The notes under the pieces are model-generated. The model was not told the DNA's origin. It did not search any database and saw nothing but the letters and a program-made list of their open reading frames with translations. Of a DNA stretch of 64,000 nucleotides, positions 43,112 through 52,702 are shown piece after piece; position 1 is the first letter of the stretch; every line of letters begins with the position of its first letter. The DNA is from Gordonia sediminis (GTDB taxonomy: Bacteria > Actinomycetota > Actinomycetes > Mycobacteriales > Mycobacteriaceae), in contig RZUM01000002.1 in NCBI GenBank assembly GCA_004193205.1, positions 496,001-560,000 on the forward strand. Direction: 5' to 3'. A program made the translations under genes and the position numbers.

Positions 43112-43760
43112 CTATCCGCCGTCGGTCGGATAATAGACGCCGGTGTTGTGGTTGTATGCCTTTGTCTCGACTCCCATTCTGCGTCGGCCCGGCCGTACTG
43201 CACCTCGTTGCGCTGGTAGTGCACATCGGCGAGGGGCCTGCGGCACGCCCAGTACCGAGTCAGTGCAACAAACACTCCTGTCCGATCCTTGTCGGCCGCG
43301 CAGTGCACGAGCGACGAAAGGTTACGCGGATCGGCGATCACGCCAAACGACTCACCGAACACTTGTGGGTATTTCACGATGAGGTCGATGTAGAAGCGGC
43401 CCATGTCGTCGGCGTCGAATGAGTCCAGTTCCCGGGCGAGCAGCATCTGACTGTAGTTGGTGTCAGCGCCTTCACCGCCTTCGGCAACCGACAGTCCGAT
43501 GAGGCGCGCACCCGTCGGCCCCGCCCATGCCGACGGCGCCGGCGCGGTCTCGCGAGGGGCGCGGAGGTCGATGACGGTTCGCAACTGCAGCCGGTGACCT
43601 CGTCGGCCTCGTGTGTGTAGAACGAGTACACGACGAGCCACCCGATCCGACTATCGCCTCGGCGCGGTACAACAACCCGCGCCGGACTGCTGCACCGTCA
43701 ACTGTGCCGATCCCGCCAAGGTTCGTGGTGCCCGCTATCTGGATCCCGATTGGCCGCCAG
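43112..43760 (-). pseudogene. Frameshifted PtpB-like phosphatase remnant
   Basis: Phosphatase segments appear in three reading frames. The N-terminus (GTTNLGGIGTVDGAAVRRG, RRGLLYRAEAIV) is in one frame, the middle with RTVIDLRAPRET and the P-loop HCAADKDRTGV is in another, and the natural C-terminus (AYNHNTGVYYPTDGG before a TAG at 43112-43114) is in the third. So at least two frameshifts break the gene. It is related to the intact phosphatase at 40.8 kb. Sequencing indels cannot be excluded, but the adjacent P450 fragment is also broken. Confidence 0.65.
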
Positions 43761-44104
43761 GAACCAGCGGACCACCTTGTCCCGCCTTGATCTTTTGCCC
43801 GTCCCACTCGACGTCCTCGGTGGCGGTGCGCCGCACCGCCCTGATCGGACTGAGAAAGCGCAACATCTCCTCATTCGCCGACCGAAGCAGGGAAGGATCG
43901 GACACCAATCTGTCCCACCGGTTGGGGAACTGAACGAGCGCGAGGACCGAACCGGTCAGGAGGTTACGGGTCGTCTCGTTACCGGCCCAGACGAGGATAC
44001 GGGAACATCTCGGCGCGCGCGTTCCTTCTCATCCGGATGACCATGTATTCAGGGTCGTCGGAGACCACGCGGTTCGTCCAGCCGAAGAGACGTCGGATCG
44101 ATTA
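43735..44104 (-). pseudogene. Cytochrome P450 fragment
   Basis: On the minus strand the pieces IRRLFGWTNRVVSDDPEYMV, then in shifted frames ILVWAGNETTRNLLTGSVLA (I-helix with AGNETT), EEMLRFLSPIRAVRRTATED (ExxR region) and finally VVRWFLAANRDPD, make up the middle of a P450. The N-terminal third and the haem-cysteine region are missing and the frame shifts at least twice. The AGNETTRN form of the I-helix recalls CYP125/CYP142-like steroid or alkyl side-chain enzymes. It runs directly into the phosphatase remnant. Confidence 0.6.
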
Positions 44105-44418
44105 AAAAAGGCACTCAGTGCTTTTCAATGCGGCGATACCCTGGCGTCGGCGAAGCCGATGTCAGGCTCCTACCACGATGTGTGGATCGTGCTGCACGAG
44201 GATTTGCTGCTGCCGCTGGGGCGGGAACGTAACGATGGACCTGATACACCACGCGGTTCCGGCGGAACTCGTGGGTGTTGATCCGATTCGTTGGACAAGC
44301 TCAGGGAGCGAAGGAACGAGCTCAGGGAGCGAACAGTTCCACCACGGCTCTGGCTCGCTTCACTCGCACCTTCTGCTCATCAGCTATCGGGGAGGTGACC
44401 TCCGAGCCGTTCCCTGCA
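44105..44418. other. Gene-free stretch next to the P450 remnant
   Basis: 314 bp without a supportable gene. A short direct repeat GCTCAGGGAGCGAA occurs twice around 44308-44340. Otherwise only presumed decay products are visible; I cannot assign them. Confidence 0.4.
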
Positions 44419-46113
44419 TCACACCGCGCCGGCCGCCGCGGGCCGGTTCAGTTCGTTAGCAACCTGCTTGCGCAGCACATGCTTCTGGATCTTGCCCGTC
44501 GCCGTCATCGGGAGCGCGTCGATCGGAATGACTCGTTCTGGTGTCTTCTGGATCGCAACACCGCGATCGGTCAGATACGTGCGGAGTTCATCGACCGTCG
44601 GGGCGACGTGTCCATCCTTCGGGACGACGTAACAGCAGACCTTCTCACCCAACTTCTCGTCTGGCATCCCGACCACCGCCAGCGCCAGCAGGTCAGGATG
44701 GTTGGCGAGCTTGTCCTCGACCTCGCGGACACTGATGTTCATACCGCCGCGGATGATGATGTCCTTGGTCCGGCCGGTGACTCTGACGAAGCCGTCCGCA
44801 TCCATCACGCCCAGATCACCGGATCGCGAAAAGCCTTCGGGTGTATAAAGTTCTTCGGTATCCTGCGGCCGATTCAGATACTCGATCATGTGCGACGGCC
44901 CGCGATAGGCAATGTCGCCCTCGGTGCCGCGCGCCACTTCGAGCCCGTCGGGCCCGACGACCTTGACCTCGGCCCCCGGCAACGCCGCGCCGTCCGAGGC
45001 GATCGCCCGGTGTGGATCGTCGGTGACCGTGCAGGTCGTGGTCGACAGATTCTCGCTACGGCCGTACAGCGAGAGGATGCTGGCCTGCGGCAGTTTGGCT
45101 TTCGCGTTCTCGACCACGACCGCCGGGATCGGTGAGCCCGCACATGTCCACACACGCAGCGACGAGAGATCGGCGCCCGGATTCTCTTCGGCAGCAGCGA
45201 TCAAGGTCTGCAGGAACGTGGTTGCGGTCACCGCCGCGGTGCAGCCATACTTCTGGATGTCTGCCAGCCCGTCGACCGGATTCCATTCCGCCATCACGTG
45301 TGTGGAAGCTCCGGCAATGAGTGGGATCAGCACACTGGTCACCAGGCCGGTGGTATGGGTGATCGGTGACGGCCCGAACTGAACGTCGTTCTCGGTGTGC
45401 CCGAACGCGACTGTCAACATGCGCGCGCCGGAGGCATAGGTGTTGAACGTGTGCACGCAACCCTTGGGCCGGGAGGTGGTGCCCGAGGTGTACACGATGA
45501 CGTACGGGTCGTCGGGGTGCGCCCGAAAATCCAACTCCGCATCGACGGTTGCCGAGTCGACGCCGTCGACGATGAGGTCTTCGAAAACATCGATGCCGCG
45601 TTCGGCCAGCGAGGCCCGTGCATCCTGCGGGGCCCGAACCGCGACGATGGATTCGAGAGTGACTGAATCGTTACGGATCTCGTCGAACATGCCCACGTAG
45701 TCGAAGCCCTTGAACTCCGCCGGCGCGATCGCCATCCTGACCGAAGCATCGGAGACGACGTGTGACACCTCGTCCTTGCGATAGATCGGCATGATCGGCA
45801 CCATCACCGCCCCGATACGCGCGAGCGCGGCCGCCACCACGACGAACGCCGCCCAGTTGGGCAGCTGAACCGCGACCCGATCGCCGGCCCGCAGACCCTT
45901 AAGGTGCAAACCGAGCGCAAGTCGCTGCGAGGTGTCGGACAACTCCGCGAAGGTGAGCGCGTACGTGCCGTCGGTGACGAACACCTTGCCCGGATAGGCC
46001 TCCGCACGTGCATGCAGGAGTTCGGTGAAGTTCTCGTCGGCCCATTCTCCGGCCGTGTAGTACTGGTCGATCTGCTCTTGGGTGTACCGGCCCAGGTTCC
46101 GTCCGATCGTCAT
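44419..46113 (-). CDS. Acyl-CoA ligase, cyclohexanecarboxylate-CoA ligase (AliA) candidate
   Basis: A 564-residue AMP-forming CoA ligase. P-loop IVYTSGTTSRPKGCVHTFN, the A8-type block SGDLGVMDADGFVRVTGRTKDIIIRGG and the catalytic lysine in LPMTATGKIQKHVL. The usual YGxSE motif is YGRSEN, seen in some alicyclic or aromatic acid ligases. In this context it would activate the acid made by the P450/alcohol/aldehyde dehydrogenase set (inference). ATG 46113 has GGAGG upstream. Operator site H lies 50 bp upstream, and it is divergent from the aldehyde dehydrogenase gene. Confidence 0.8.
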   Translation of the reverse strand: MTIGRNLGRYTQEQIDQYYTAGEWADENFTELLHARAEAYPGKVFVTDGTYALTFAELSDTSQRLALGLHLKGLRAGDRVAVQLPNWAAFVVVAAALARIGAVMVPIMPIYRKDEVSHVVSDASVRMAIAPAEFKGFDYVGMFDEIRNDSVTLESIVAVRAPQDARASLAERGIDVFEDLIVDGVDSATVDAELDFRAHPDDPYVIVYTSGTTSRPKGCVHTFNTYASGARMLTVAFGHTENDVQFGPSPITHTTGLVTSVLIPLIAGASTHVMAEWNPVDGLADIQKYGCTAAVTATTFLQTLIAAAEENPGADLSSLRVWTCAGSPIPAVVVENAKAKLPQASILSLYGRSENLSTTTCTVTDDPHRAIASDGAALPGAEVKVVGPDGLEVARGTEGDIAYRGPSHMIEYLNRPQDTEELYTPEGFSRSGDLGVMDADGFVRVTGRTKDIIIRGGMNISVREVEDKLANHPDLLALAVVGMPDEKLGEKVCCYVVPKDGHVAPTVDELRTYLTDRGVAIQKTPERVIPIDALPMTATGKIQKHVLRKQVANELNRPAAAGAV

Positions 46114-46162
46114 GACGCCGCCTCCGTCTGAAATGAACTCCACATACGTCCAAACTTTAAAA

Positions 46163-46173
46163 AGGTCTGACCG
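46163..46173. promoter_or_regulatory. FadR-type operator, site H
   Basis: AGGTCTGACCG with an AAAAAT right flank, 50 bp upstream of the CoA ligase ATG in the divergent ligase/aldehyde dehydrogenase promoter region. Confidence 0.55.
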
Positions 46174-46263
46174 AAAAATCAAGGGTTCGACCGGATCGAT
46201 GTCGGACTCGTGGAAATGTCACCCCAGAGGGGGATACGCATAGTCCGCCGGTGGGATCTTTAT

Positions 46264-46274
46264 TGGTCCGACCG
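46264..46274. promoter_or_regulatory. FadR-type operator, site I
   Basis: TGGTCCGACCG in TTTATTGGTCCGACCGAAAT, 98 bp upstream of the aldehyde dehydrogenase ATG. Together with site H it gives each side of the divergent promoter its own site. Confidence 0.55.
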
Positions 46275-46371
46275 AAATATTCATTGCGCCGGCCGCCCTA
46301 CCTGCTGATTCTTGGAGTGACCCCGTTCACATGCTGTGTGCAGACGGCTGCACATGGGAGACAGGAGTGAC

Positions 46372-47823
46372 ATGTCCACCATCGACTACACCGGGCTCTA
46401 CATCGGTGGATCTTGGCAAACGCCGGCCACCTCGGAGCGCATCGACGTGCACTCGCCCACCACCGAAGACGCGATCGGGTCAGTGCCGGCGAGCTCACCC
46501 CGCGACATCGATCGTGCCGTCACCGCTGCCCGCCGGGCATTCGACGATCCGACGGGTTGGTCGGCATGGCACCCCAAACAGCGCGCCGAGGTGCTCGACC
46601 GGTTTGCCACCGAACTCGAGGGACGGGCGAGCGAGATGTCGCGTCGAGTCACGATCCAGAACGGAATGCCGATCTGGCTTGCCGAACAGTTCGAGGGCGG
46701 GTTCCCGCCAATCCTGTTGCGCTACTTCAGCGACATGATGGTCAACTCCCCCGAGGTCGACACGCGACCGGGAATGCTCGGCGGTACCGCACTGGTGTCT
46801 CGCAAGCCGATTGGTGTGGTCGGCGCCATCGTCCCGTGGAACGTGCCGCAGGCCATCACCTTCCTCAAACTCGCACCTGCGCTGGCCGCCGGCTGCACCG
46901 TGGTGCTCAAGCCCGCCGAGGAGACCGTGCTCGACGCCTTCCTGATGGCCGAGGCAGCACTGGCCGCCGGGCTGCCCGAAGGCGTGCTGAACGTCGTGCC
47001 GGGAGGACGCGAGATCGGCGCGTATCTCGTCGAGCACCCCGACATCGACAAGGTGTCCTTCACCGGTTCCACGGCGGCAGGACGCGCGATCGCCGAGACA
47101 TGCGGACGGCTGCTGCGCCCGGTCACCCTGGAATTGGGCGGCAAGTCGGCGGCCATCCTGCTCGATGACGTCGACCTGTCCGCATCGATGGAATCGCTGT
47201 TCGCCGCGACTCTCCTCAACAACGGCCAGATCTGCTGGCTCAACACCCGCGTCTTGGCACCGCGGTCGCGCTACGACGAGGTCGTCGACGCGGTCACCGC
47301 GCTGGCGGCGTCGCTGCATGTCGGCGACCCGCTCGACCCCGCCACCAAGCTCGGGCCGCTGGTGTCGTCGCGACAACGTGATCGCGTCGAGGGATACATC
47401 GCCAAGGGCAAGGCCGAGGGCGCCCGACTCACGACCGGCGGCGGACGGCCGACGATCGATTCGGGGTGGTTTGTCGAACCGACGGTGTTCGCGGACCTCG
47501 ACAACTCGGCAACCATCGCGCGCGAGGAGATCTTCGGCCCAGTGCTGTCGATCATCCCGTTCCGCGACGACGCCGAAGCCCTGGCCATCGCCAACGACAG
47601 CGAGTACGGCCTGGGTGGCTCGGTGTGGTCGTCGGACATCGACAGGGCATCGGCCCTGGCCGGCAAGGTTCGCTCGGGCACCGTAGGCGTCAACCATTAC
47701 TCCAACGACCCGGTGGCACCCTTCGGCGGTATCAAGAACAGCGGGATGGGCCGTGAACTGGGACCGGAAGGACTGCACGCCTTCCAGCACCTCCACACCG
47801 TCTACCTGCCGCCCGCCGGCTGA
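46372..47823 (+). CDS. Aldehyde dehydrogenase
   Basis: A 483-residue NAD(P)-dependent aldehyde dehydrogenase. Cofactor block PWNVPQAITFLKLAPAL, SFTGSTAAGR, catalytic Glu in LELGGKSA and catalytic Cys in NNGQICWLNTRV. It would oxidise the aldehyde formed by the nearby zinc alcohol dehydrogenase to the acid used by the divergent CoA ligase. ATG 46372 has ACAGGAG upstream. Two LuxR regulator genes follow on the same strand. Confidence 0.88.
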   Translation: MSTIDYTGLYIGGSWQTPATSERIDVHSPTTEDAIGSVPASSPRDIDRAVTAARRAFDDPTGWSAWHPKQRAEVLDRFATELEGRASEMSRRVTIQNGMPIWLAEQFEGGFPPILLRYFSDMMVNSPEVDTRPGMLGGTALVSRKPIGVVGAIVPWNVPQAITFLKLAPALAAGCTVVLKPAEETVLDAFLMAEAALAAGLPEGVLNVVPGGREIGAYLVEHPDIDKVSFTGSTAAGRAIAETCGRLLRPVTLELGGKSAAILLDDVDLSASMESLFAATLLNNGQICWLNTRVLAPRSRYDEVVDAVTALAASLHVGDPLDPATKLGPLVSSRQRDRVEGYIAKGKAEGARLTTGGGRPTIDSGWFVEPTVFADLDNSATIAREEIFGPVLSIIPFRDDAEALAIANDSEYGLGGSVWSSDIDRASALAGKVRSGTVGVNHYSNDPVAPFGGIKNSGMGRELGPEGLHAFQHLHTVYLPPAG

Positions 47824-47891
47824 TCGATCGGTCGTCGAACTCCGTGTACACTGTGCGCCAGGTCACAGCCGGTGGGGAGAGAAGGACATCG

Positions 47892-48731
47892 ATGCCGGGG
47901 ACAACGGATGCGCAGGCTCGCGCGCTGCGCGCCTTCTTACAGAACCTGCGTGCGTCCTCCCTTGCGGACTTTTCGTCCACCACGGCGGAGTCCGCGTGTG
48001 CTGATCTGGGCTTCACGAAGGCCATGTTCTCCTGGGTATACGGCCCGACCTGGAATCCGGAATCGGTGTATGTCTCTCCCCGACTCGACCCGGAGTTCGA
48101 CGACCTGATCAACGCTGTCGACGGATCGGCCGTGCCACTGCTGCGCGCCCCTCGCGAGGCAGATCTGGTGCGGTACCGGCGTGCGTTCATTCTGGACAAG
48201 CGCGAATACCGTCACTCGTACCGGCCGCTGGTGGACCTGTCGCATCCGGCTGCGTATGCAGCCGCGCCCATCGTCGCAGGTGGGCGAACGGTGGCGATCT
48301 TGCACGTCGATCGACACTCGGACAGCCTTGACGACGACGATCTGACCTTGCTCACCCGCGCCGCGCACCTGTGCGGATTGAGCTATGCGACGCACGAGTG
48401 CCGCGACCGGCTGCAACGGCAACGGACTGCGGTGCAATCGGCGCTCAGCGCGGTGTCCACGCTGCAGTCGTTCGACCGTGAAGCGTATTATCCAGAACCC
48501 CAGAGCATCACGCCGTCGAAGAATGACTCACTGACCGACCGTGAGGAGGCGGTGTTGCGGCTGCTGGCAACCGGGGCCTCCAACCGCGCGATCGCCCAGC
48601 AGCTCTTCATCTCCGATGGCACTGTGAAATCACATGTGCGCCACATCTTTCGCAAAATCGGCGTGGAAACACGCGCGCAGGCCACGGCCTACCATCGCGA
48701 GCGCTCCACGCATCGATCCGGGGTGATGTGA
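47892..48731 (+). CDS. GAF-LuxR-type regulator 1
   Basis: A 279-residue regulator: an N-terminal GAF-like sensor (about residues 25-180, YAAAPIVAGGRTVAILHVDR) and a C-terminal LuxR helix-turn-helix (LTDREEAVLRLLATGASNRA, IAQQLFISDGTVKSHVRHIF). Start ATG 47892 has GAAGGAC upstream. Its stop overlaps the GTG of the second LuxR gene by 4 nt. Likely controls the P450 operon in response to the substrate (inference). Confidence 0.82.
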   Translation: MPGTTDAQARALRAFLQNLRASSLADFSSTTAESACADLGFTKAMFSWVYGPTWNPESVYVSPRLDPEFDDLINAVDGSAVPLLRAPREADLVRYRRAFILDKREYRHSYRPLVDLSHPAAYAAAPIVAGGRTVAILHVDRHSDSLDDDDLTLLTRAAHLCGLSYATHECRDRLQRQRTAVQSALSAVSTLQSFDREAYYPEPQSITPSKNDSLTDREEAVLRLLATGASNRAIAQQLFISDGTVKSHVRHIFRKIGVETRAQATAYHRERSTHRSGVM

Positions 48732-49522
48732 GCGGCGACAGTTCAACGGCCCGCCTGGACGCCGCCTTATCCGAGCTGACGCATGCGGCCGACGAGACCA
48801 GGCTGGCCATGCTCCTGGCCGAGCACGCTGTTGTCCTCACCGGTGCAACGTCTGCGGAAGTAGTCGACATCGAGGGGGATTCGGTACGGTCGACAGCCAG
48901 GGCCGGGACCATCGGTGGACTGAGCGTCGATGATCGCACCGCGGCGCAGGTGCGTGCGGCCATCGGGGGCGATGCTTCGAGCGACATCTCCATCATGCTC
49001 GACGATGGTTGTTCTGCAACCATTTTCGCTGCGGCGCGCAATTCCGGCACCCTCACGGCAGTGATCGTCGCGGGCCGATTGTCCGGAGTTCCCGCTGAAC
49101 AGATGGCCCTTCTCACTGACGTCGCCGGGGCCACGATGGATCGGCTCGAAGCGGAGCGAGAGCTGCGAGGTCACGCCGACCACGTCCGCCGTCTGGGCGC
49201 CGACCTCATCGCGTTGGCCGATTCCGGGGTGGCATCCCGAGTCCCGGACGAGCACAGCAACGACGAATTCCAAACAGCCACAGCTGAACTCACCGACAGA
49301 GAGCGCGAGATTCTCGAGATCGTGACCACCGGGGCGTCCAACGCACAGATTGCCGAGCAGCTGACGGTGTCGGTGGAGACGGTGAAGACGCACGTCAAAC
49401 ACATTCTCCGGAAGCTCAACGCCGCCAACCGCTCTGAACTGATCGCCACCTTCGGTGGCACGTCGCGGGTCACAGGCTCGAATCGACAACCTCTACATGG
49501 ATCTCGTCCTGATCCTCGATGA
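48728..49522 (+). CDS. GAF-LuxR-type regulator 2
   Basis: A 264-residue regulator with GTG start, an N-terminal GAF-like sensor and a C-terminal LuxR helix-turn-helix (LTDREREILEIVTTGASNAQ, EQLTVSVETVKTHVKHILRK). It is coupled to regulator 1 by a 4-nt overlap. Outside the DNA-binding domain the two share little, so they are probably partners rather than a fresh duplication. Its 3' end overlaps the 3' end of the convergent ferredoxin gene by 53 nt. Confidence 0.8.
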   Translation: MSGDSSTARLDAALSELTHAADETRLAMLLAEHAVVLTGATSAEVVDIEGDSVRSTARAGTIGGLSVDDRTAAQVRAAIGGDASSDISIMLDDGCSATIFAAARNSGTLTAVIVAGRLSGVPAEQMALLTDVAGATMDRLEAERELRGHADHVRRLGADLIALADSGVASRVPDEHSNDEFQTATAELTDREREILEIVTTGASNAQIAEQLTVSVETVKTHVKHILRKLNAANRSELIATFGGTSRVTGSNRQPLHGSRPDPR

Positions 49523-49787
49523 TCAGCTGACACGAGAGTCGCGAGTTGGGCTGCGCCCCATCAAGAAACTCGACCAGTTCGGACTCTTCATCGGTCGGCT
49601 CGGGGAACAGGCCTTGCACTTCTGCGGGGAGATAGACGTGGCACGTGGCGCATGAACAGCTGCCTCCGCACTCGGCGACGATGCCCGGAAGGTTGTTGCG
49701 CACCGAGCCGTCCATCACGCTCTGGCCGGCAGGGACGTCGATGGTGGACGTATCGCCGTTCGGCAGGTGGTAGGTGACCTTGGCCAT
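49470..49787 (-). CDS. [2Fe-2S] ferredoxin, putidaredoxin/terpredoxin type
   Basis: A 105-residue vertebrate/adrenodoxin-type ferredoxin with cluster cysteines Cys40, Cys46, Cys49 (CGGSCSCATC) and Cys86 (RLSCQL). This spacing matches putidaredoxin. It should carry electrons from the ferredoxin reductase at 51.4 kb to the P450. GAGGAG lies before ATG 49787. It is divergent from the P450 gene and shares the promoter region with it. Confidence 0.92.
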   Translation of the reverse strand: MAKVTYHLPNGDTSTIDVPAGQSVMDGSVRNNLPGIVAECGGSCSCATCHVYLPAEVQGLFPEPTDEESELVEFLDGAQPNSRLSCQLIIEDQDEIHVEVVDSSL

Positions 49788-50091
49788 GAGAATCTCCTCA
49801 GGGGGTCGGGCCGCCAGGTTGGTGGCGGCATCTCAATCCTGTTGTGTCGCATCGCCCTGATGGCCCATGCGTGCCACCGATTGTGGACAGGTGACGACTC
49901 GGCGATCATCACCAGAACGGGGTACATCCGCCTCCCGTCGGAGTGATCCTGAGAACACCGCCACTGCTCCCGATACCAGGTGCGGCAAAGATCCCTCTAT
50001 CGGTCACCCACTCCCCCACCACAGGGTGACGCGCATCACCCGGTGACTGGCGAGACTTGTTGAGTCACAGCCATCTACCGCAGGAGATCTC
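49788..50091. promoter_or_regulatory. Ferredoxin/P450 divergent promoter with clustered GTCACC half-sites
   Basis: A 304-bp gap. Between 50003 and 50047 four half-sites alternate in orientation: GTCACCC (50003-50009), GGGTGAC (50024-50030), TCACCC (50036-50041) and GGTGAC (50042-50047). They form GTCACCC-N14-GGGTGAC, GGGTGA-N6-TCACCC and the palindrome TCACCCGGTGA. This is about 50 bp before the P450 ATG, where an activator would bind, so it is the likely target of the LuxR regulators. A single GTCACCC also occurs at 46218-46224 before the aldehyde dehydrogenase. Confidence 0.5.
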
Positions 50092-51423
50092 ATGACCTCA
50101 ACGATCCAGCCGGACGCGAACACCGTGATCCCCGACGACATCGCCCAGCAGATCGTGCTCCCCGAGGGTCATCGGGACGACGCCCGACTCTTCGACGCCT
50201 ACCGATGGCTACGTGAGAACAATCCGTTGGGCGTGGCTCGGGTCGACGGCTATGACCCGCTGTACCTGGTCAGCAAGCACGCCGACATCATGGAGATCGA
50301 GCGGCAGCCCGACATCTTCACCAGCGCTGGCGGTGAGGACAAGGGCGCGTTCAACCCGATTCTGGCCAATCAGGCCGGCGACGAGTTCACGAAGTCGATC
50401 AACAACGGCAGCCTCCGCATTCTGGAAACCCTGACCTACCTCGATCCGCCCGAGCACACGGTGATCAAGGACATTGCCGCCGACTGGTTCCGCCCCAACA
50501 ATCTGAAGCAGTGGGAAGACAGCATCCGGGTGTTGGCCCGAGAGTCGGTGGATCGTCTGTTGGACACCGACGGCAGCATCGACTTCGTGAAGGACTTTGC
50601 TCTGCAGTATCCCCTGCACGTCATCATGAGCCTGTTCGGGGTACCGGAAACCGACGAACCGCGGATGATGGCACTCACGCAGGAATTCTTCGGTACCGCT
50701 GACCCGGACGCCGCCCGCGAGGACATCGAGCCGTTGACCCCCGACGCAGCGGCCAAGCAGTGGGTGGCCACCATCGGGGACTTCTACGCGTACTTCGATG
50801 CGCTGCTCGAGGATCGCCGCGCCAACCCGACCGGTGACCTGGCGTCGATCATCTCGATCGCCAAGGACGCCGACGGCGAGTACTTCCCGAGAGAGGTTGC
50901 CTACGGATACTTCATCGCGATCGCCACGGCCGGTCACGACACCACGTCGTCGACGCTCGCCGGCGGTGTCCATGCGCTCTCGCAGAATCCGTCACTGCTG
51001 GCACGGCTTAAGGGCGACCTGTCACTGGTGCCCAACCTGGTGAACGAATCCCTTCGGTGGGCATCGCCGGTCAAACACTTCATGCGGACCGCGTTGGCGC
51101 CCTACACACTTCGCGGCGTCGACCTGCAGCCCGGCGACCGATTCATGCTCCTGTACCAATCGGGCAACCGCGATATCGACGTGTTCACCGATCCCGATGT
51201 GTTCGACATCGACCGCCGCCCGAACAAGCACATCGCCTTCGGCTACGGACCGCACATGTGCATCGGACAGCACCTCGCCAAGCTGGAACTGAAGGTCATG
51301 TTCGAGACACTGTTGCCGCATCTCGACGCGGTCGAAATCACCGCAGATCCGCGCTACATCCAGACCAACTTCGTGGGTGGCCTCAAGAACATGCCCGTGC
51401 AACTGACATTGAGCCGCAAGTGA
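50092..51423 (+). CDS. Cytochrome P450, CYP108 (P450terp)-like
   Basis: A 443-residue soluble P450. I-helix [12 protein letters not shown] near residues 278-289, ExxR in NESLRW, haem block [17 protein letters not shown] with Cys390. Many segments parallel P450terp (CYP108A1), which hydroxylates the allylic ring methyl of alpha-terpineol: EGYDP-like [61 protein letters not shown] (comparison from memory). Adjacent ferredoxin, reductase, alcohol and aldehyde dehydrogenases complete the set. AGGAG lies before the ATG. Its stop overlaps the reductase GTG by 4 nt. Confidence 0.88.
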   Translation: MTSTIQPDANTVIPDDIAQQIVLPEGHRDDARLFDAYRWLRENNPLGVARVDGYDPLYLVSKHADIMEIERQPDIFTSAGGEDKGAFNPILANQAGDEFTKSINNGSLRILETLTYLDPPEHTVIKDIAADWFRPNNLKQWEDSIRVLARESVDRLLDTDGSIDFVKDFALQYPLHVIMSLFGVPETDEPRMMALTQEFFGTADPDAAREDIEPLTPDAAAKQWVATIGDFYAYFDALLEDRRANPTGDLASIISIAKDADGEYFPREVAYGYFIAIATAGHDTTSSTLAGGVHALSQNPSLLARLKGDLSLVPNLVNESLRWASPVKHFMRTALAPYTLRGVDLQPGDRFMLLYQSGNRDIDVFTDPDVFDIDRRPNKHIAFGYGPHMCIGQHLAKLELKVMFETLLPHLDAVEITADPRYIQTNFVGGLKNMPVQLTLSRK

Positions 51424-52664
51424 TCGCGACGTCGACTGATTCCGTCGTCATCGTCGGCGGCGGTCATGGTGGCGCCGGATTGGCCGCGCTGTTGCGCCAA
51501 TCCGGCGTCACCGGACCGATCACGATCCTCGGCGACGAGCCGCATGTCCCCTATCACCGACCGCCGTTGTCGAAGAAGTTCGACAGCAGTGCCGTGGAGC
51601 AAGCGTTGCGTCCGCGGGAGTTCTACGCCGACAATGACATCGACCTTCGGCTGGGCGTATCGGTGCACGAGATCAAGCCCGATCGACGCGTTGTCGTCAC
51701 CGACGACGGCGCCGAGTTCCCCTACGGCACTTTGGTACTGGCGACCGGTTCGTCGCCGATAGCACTCCCCGGGGTCGACCCGGCATGCGGCGGGGTACTC
51801 ACTCTGCGAACCCTCGACGACGCTCGCGCGCTTGGTCAGTCGCTGCAGCGAGGCGGTGGGCTGGCGATCGTCGGCGGCGGCTATGTCGGGATGGAGGTCG
51901 CGGCGGTCGCACGCAGTCAGGGCGTCGACGTGACGGTGATCGAACGCGAAGCACGAATCCTCGCTCGCGTGGCCAGCCCCGAGTTGTCGTCGATGCTCAC
52001 CGACTACCACCAACGACGAGGGACTCGGATCCTGACAGGGCTCTCGGTCTGCGGAATCCGCACCGTCGGGACCGAGCTCACCGGCGTTGCCCTTGCTGAT
52101 GGCCAGGTCATCGATTGCAGCACAGTGCTTGTCGGCATCGGCGCGCGTCCCACCGACACGCTGGCCATCGCAGCCGGACTGGATTGTGACGGTGGGATCA
52201 TCACCGACGAGGACGGCCGCACAAGCGACCCGCACATCTTCGCCATCGGCGACGTTGCTCGGCAGCCGGTGCCAGGACACGACGGACTGCGACGGCTGGA
52301 GTCCATTCCCGCCGCCACCGAACACGCCACACGCGTGGCCGCGGTGATCGCCGGTCAGGAACCAGGTCATCACGACGTGCCGTGGTTCTGGTCGGATCAG
52401 TTCGATCTCAAACTCAAGATCGCCGGCCTCGCCATGCCGGACGATCACGTCGTCACCCGTCGACATGCGAAAGGTGATGCGCTGTCGTTCTTCCACTTCG
52501 ACTTCGATGGCTGTGTCACTGCTGTGGAGGCGGTCAACGCCAACGCTGACTTCATGGCCGGGAAGAAGATCATCGCCGGGGGTATCCCCGTCGACCCCGA
52601 GGCGGTCGCCGACCCATCGATTCCGTTGAAGGACATCATCGCCCGGGCTGGGGCACGGGTGTGA
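51420..52664 (+). CDS. Ferredoxin reductase (NAD-dependent, putidaredoxin reductase type)
   Basis: A 414-residue FAD protein with FAD motif [20 protein letters not shown] motif [17 protein letters not shown] and [14 protein letters not shown] for the flavin. It transfers electrons from NAD(P)H to the ferredoxin. GTG 51420 overlaps the P450 stop (GTGA), giving tight coupling; reading further upstream lies inside the P450 gene. Confidence 0.9.
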   Translation: MIATSTDSVVIVGGGHGGAGLAALLRQSGVTGPITILGDEPHVPYHRPPLSKKFDSSAVEQALRPREFYADNDIDLRLGVSVHEIKPDRRVVVTDDGAEFPYGTLVLATGSSPIALPGVDPACGGVLTLRTLDDARALGQSLQRGGGLAIVGGGYVGMEVAAVARSQGVDVTVIEREARILARVASPELSSMLTDYHQRRGTRILTGLSVCGIRTVGTELTGVALADGQVIDCSTVLVGIGARPTDTLAIAAGLDCDGGIITDEDGRTSDPHIFAIGDVARQPVPGHDGLRRLESIPAATEHATRVAAVIAGQEPGHHDVPWFWSDQFDLKLKIAGLAMPDDHVVTRRHAKGDALSFFHFDFDGCVTAVEAVNANADFMAGKKIIAGGIPVDPEAVADPSIPLKDIIARAGARV

Positions 52665-52702
52665 TGTCCACCTCCACCACCCCACCAACACAAGGAGAAA
52701 CC

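Noticed and set aside
46495-47796. Minus-strand frame opposite the aldehyde dehydrogenase
   Set aside because: Aldehyde dehydrogenase motifs with Glu and Cys are complete on the plus strand.
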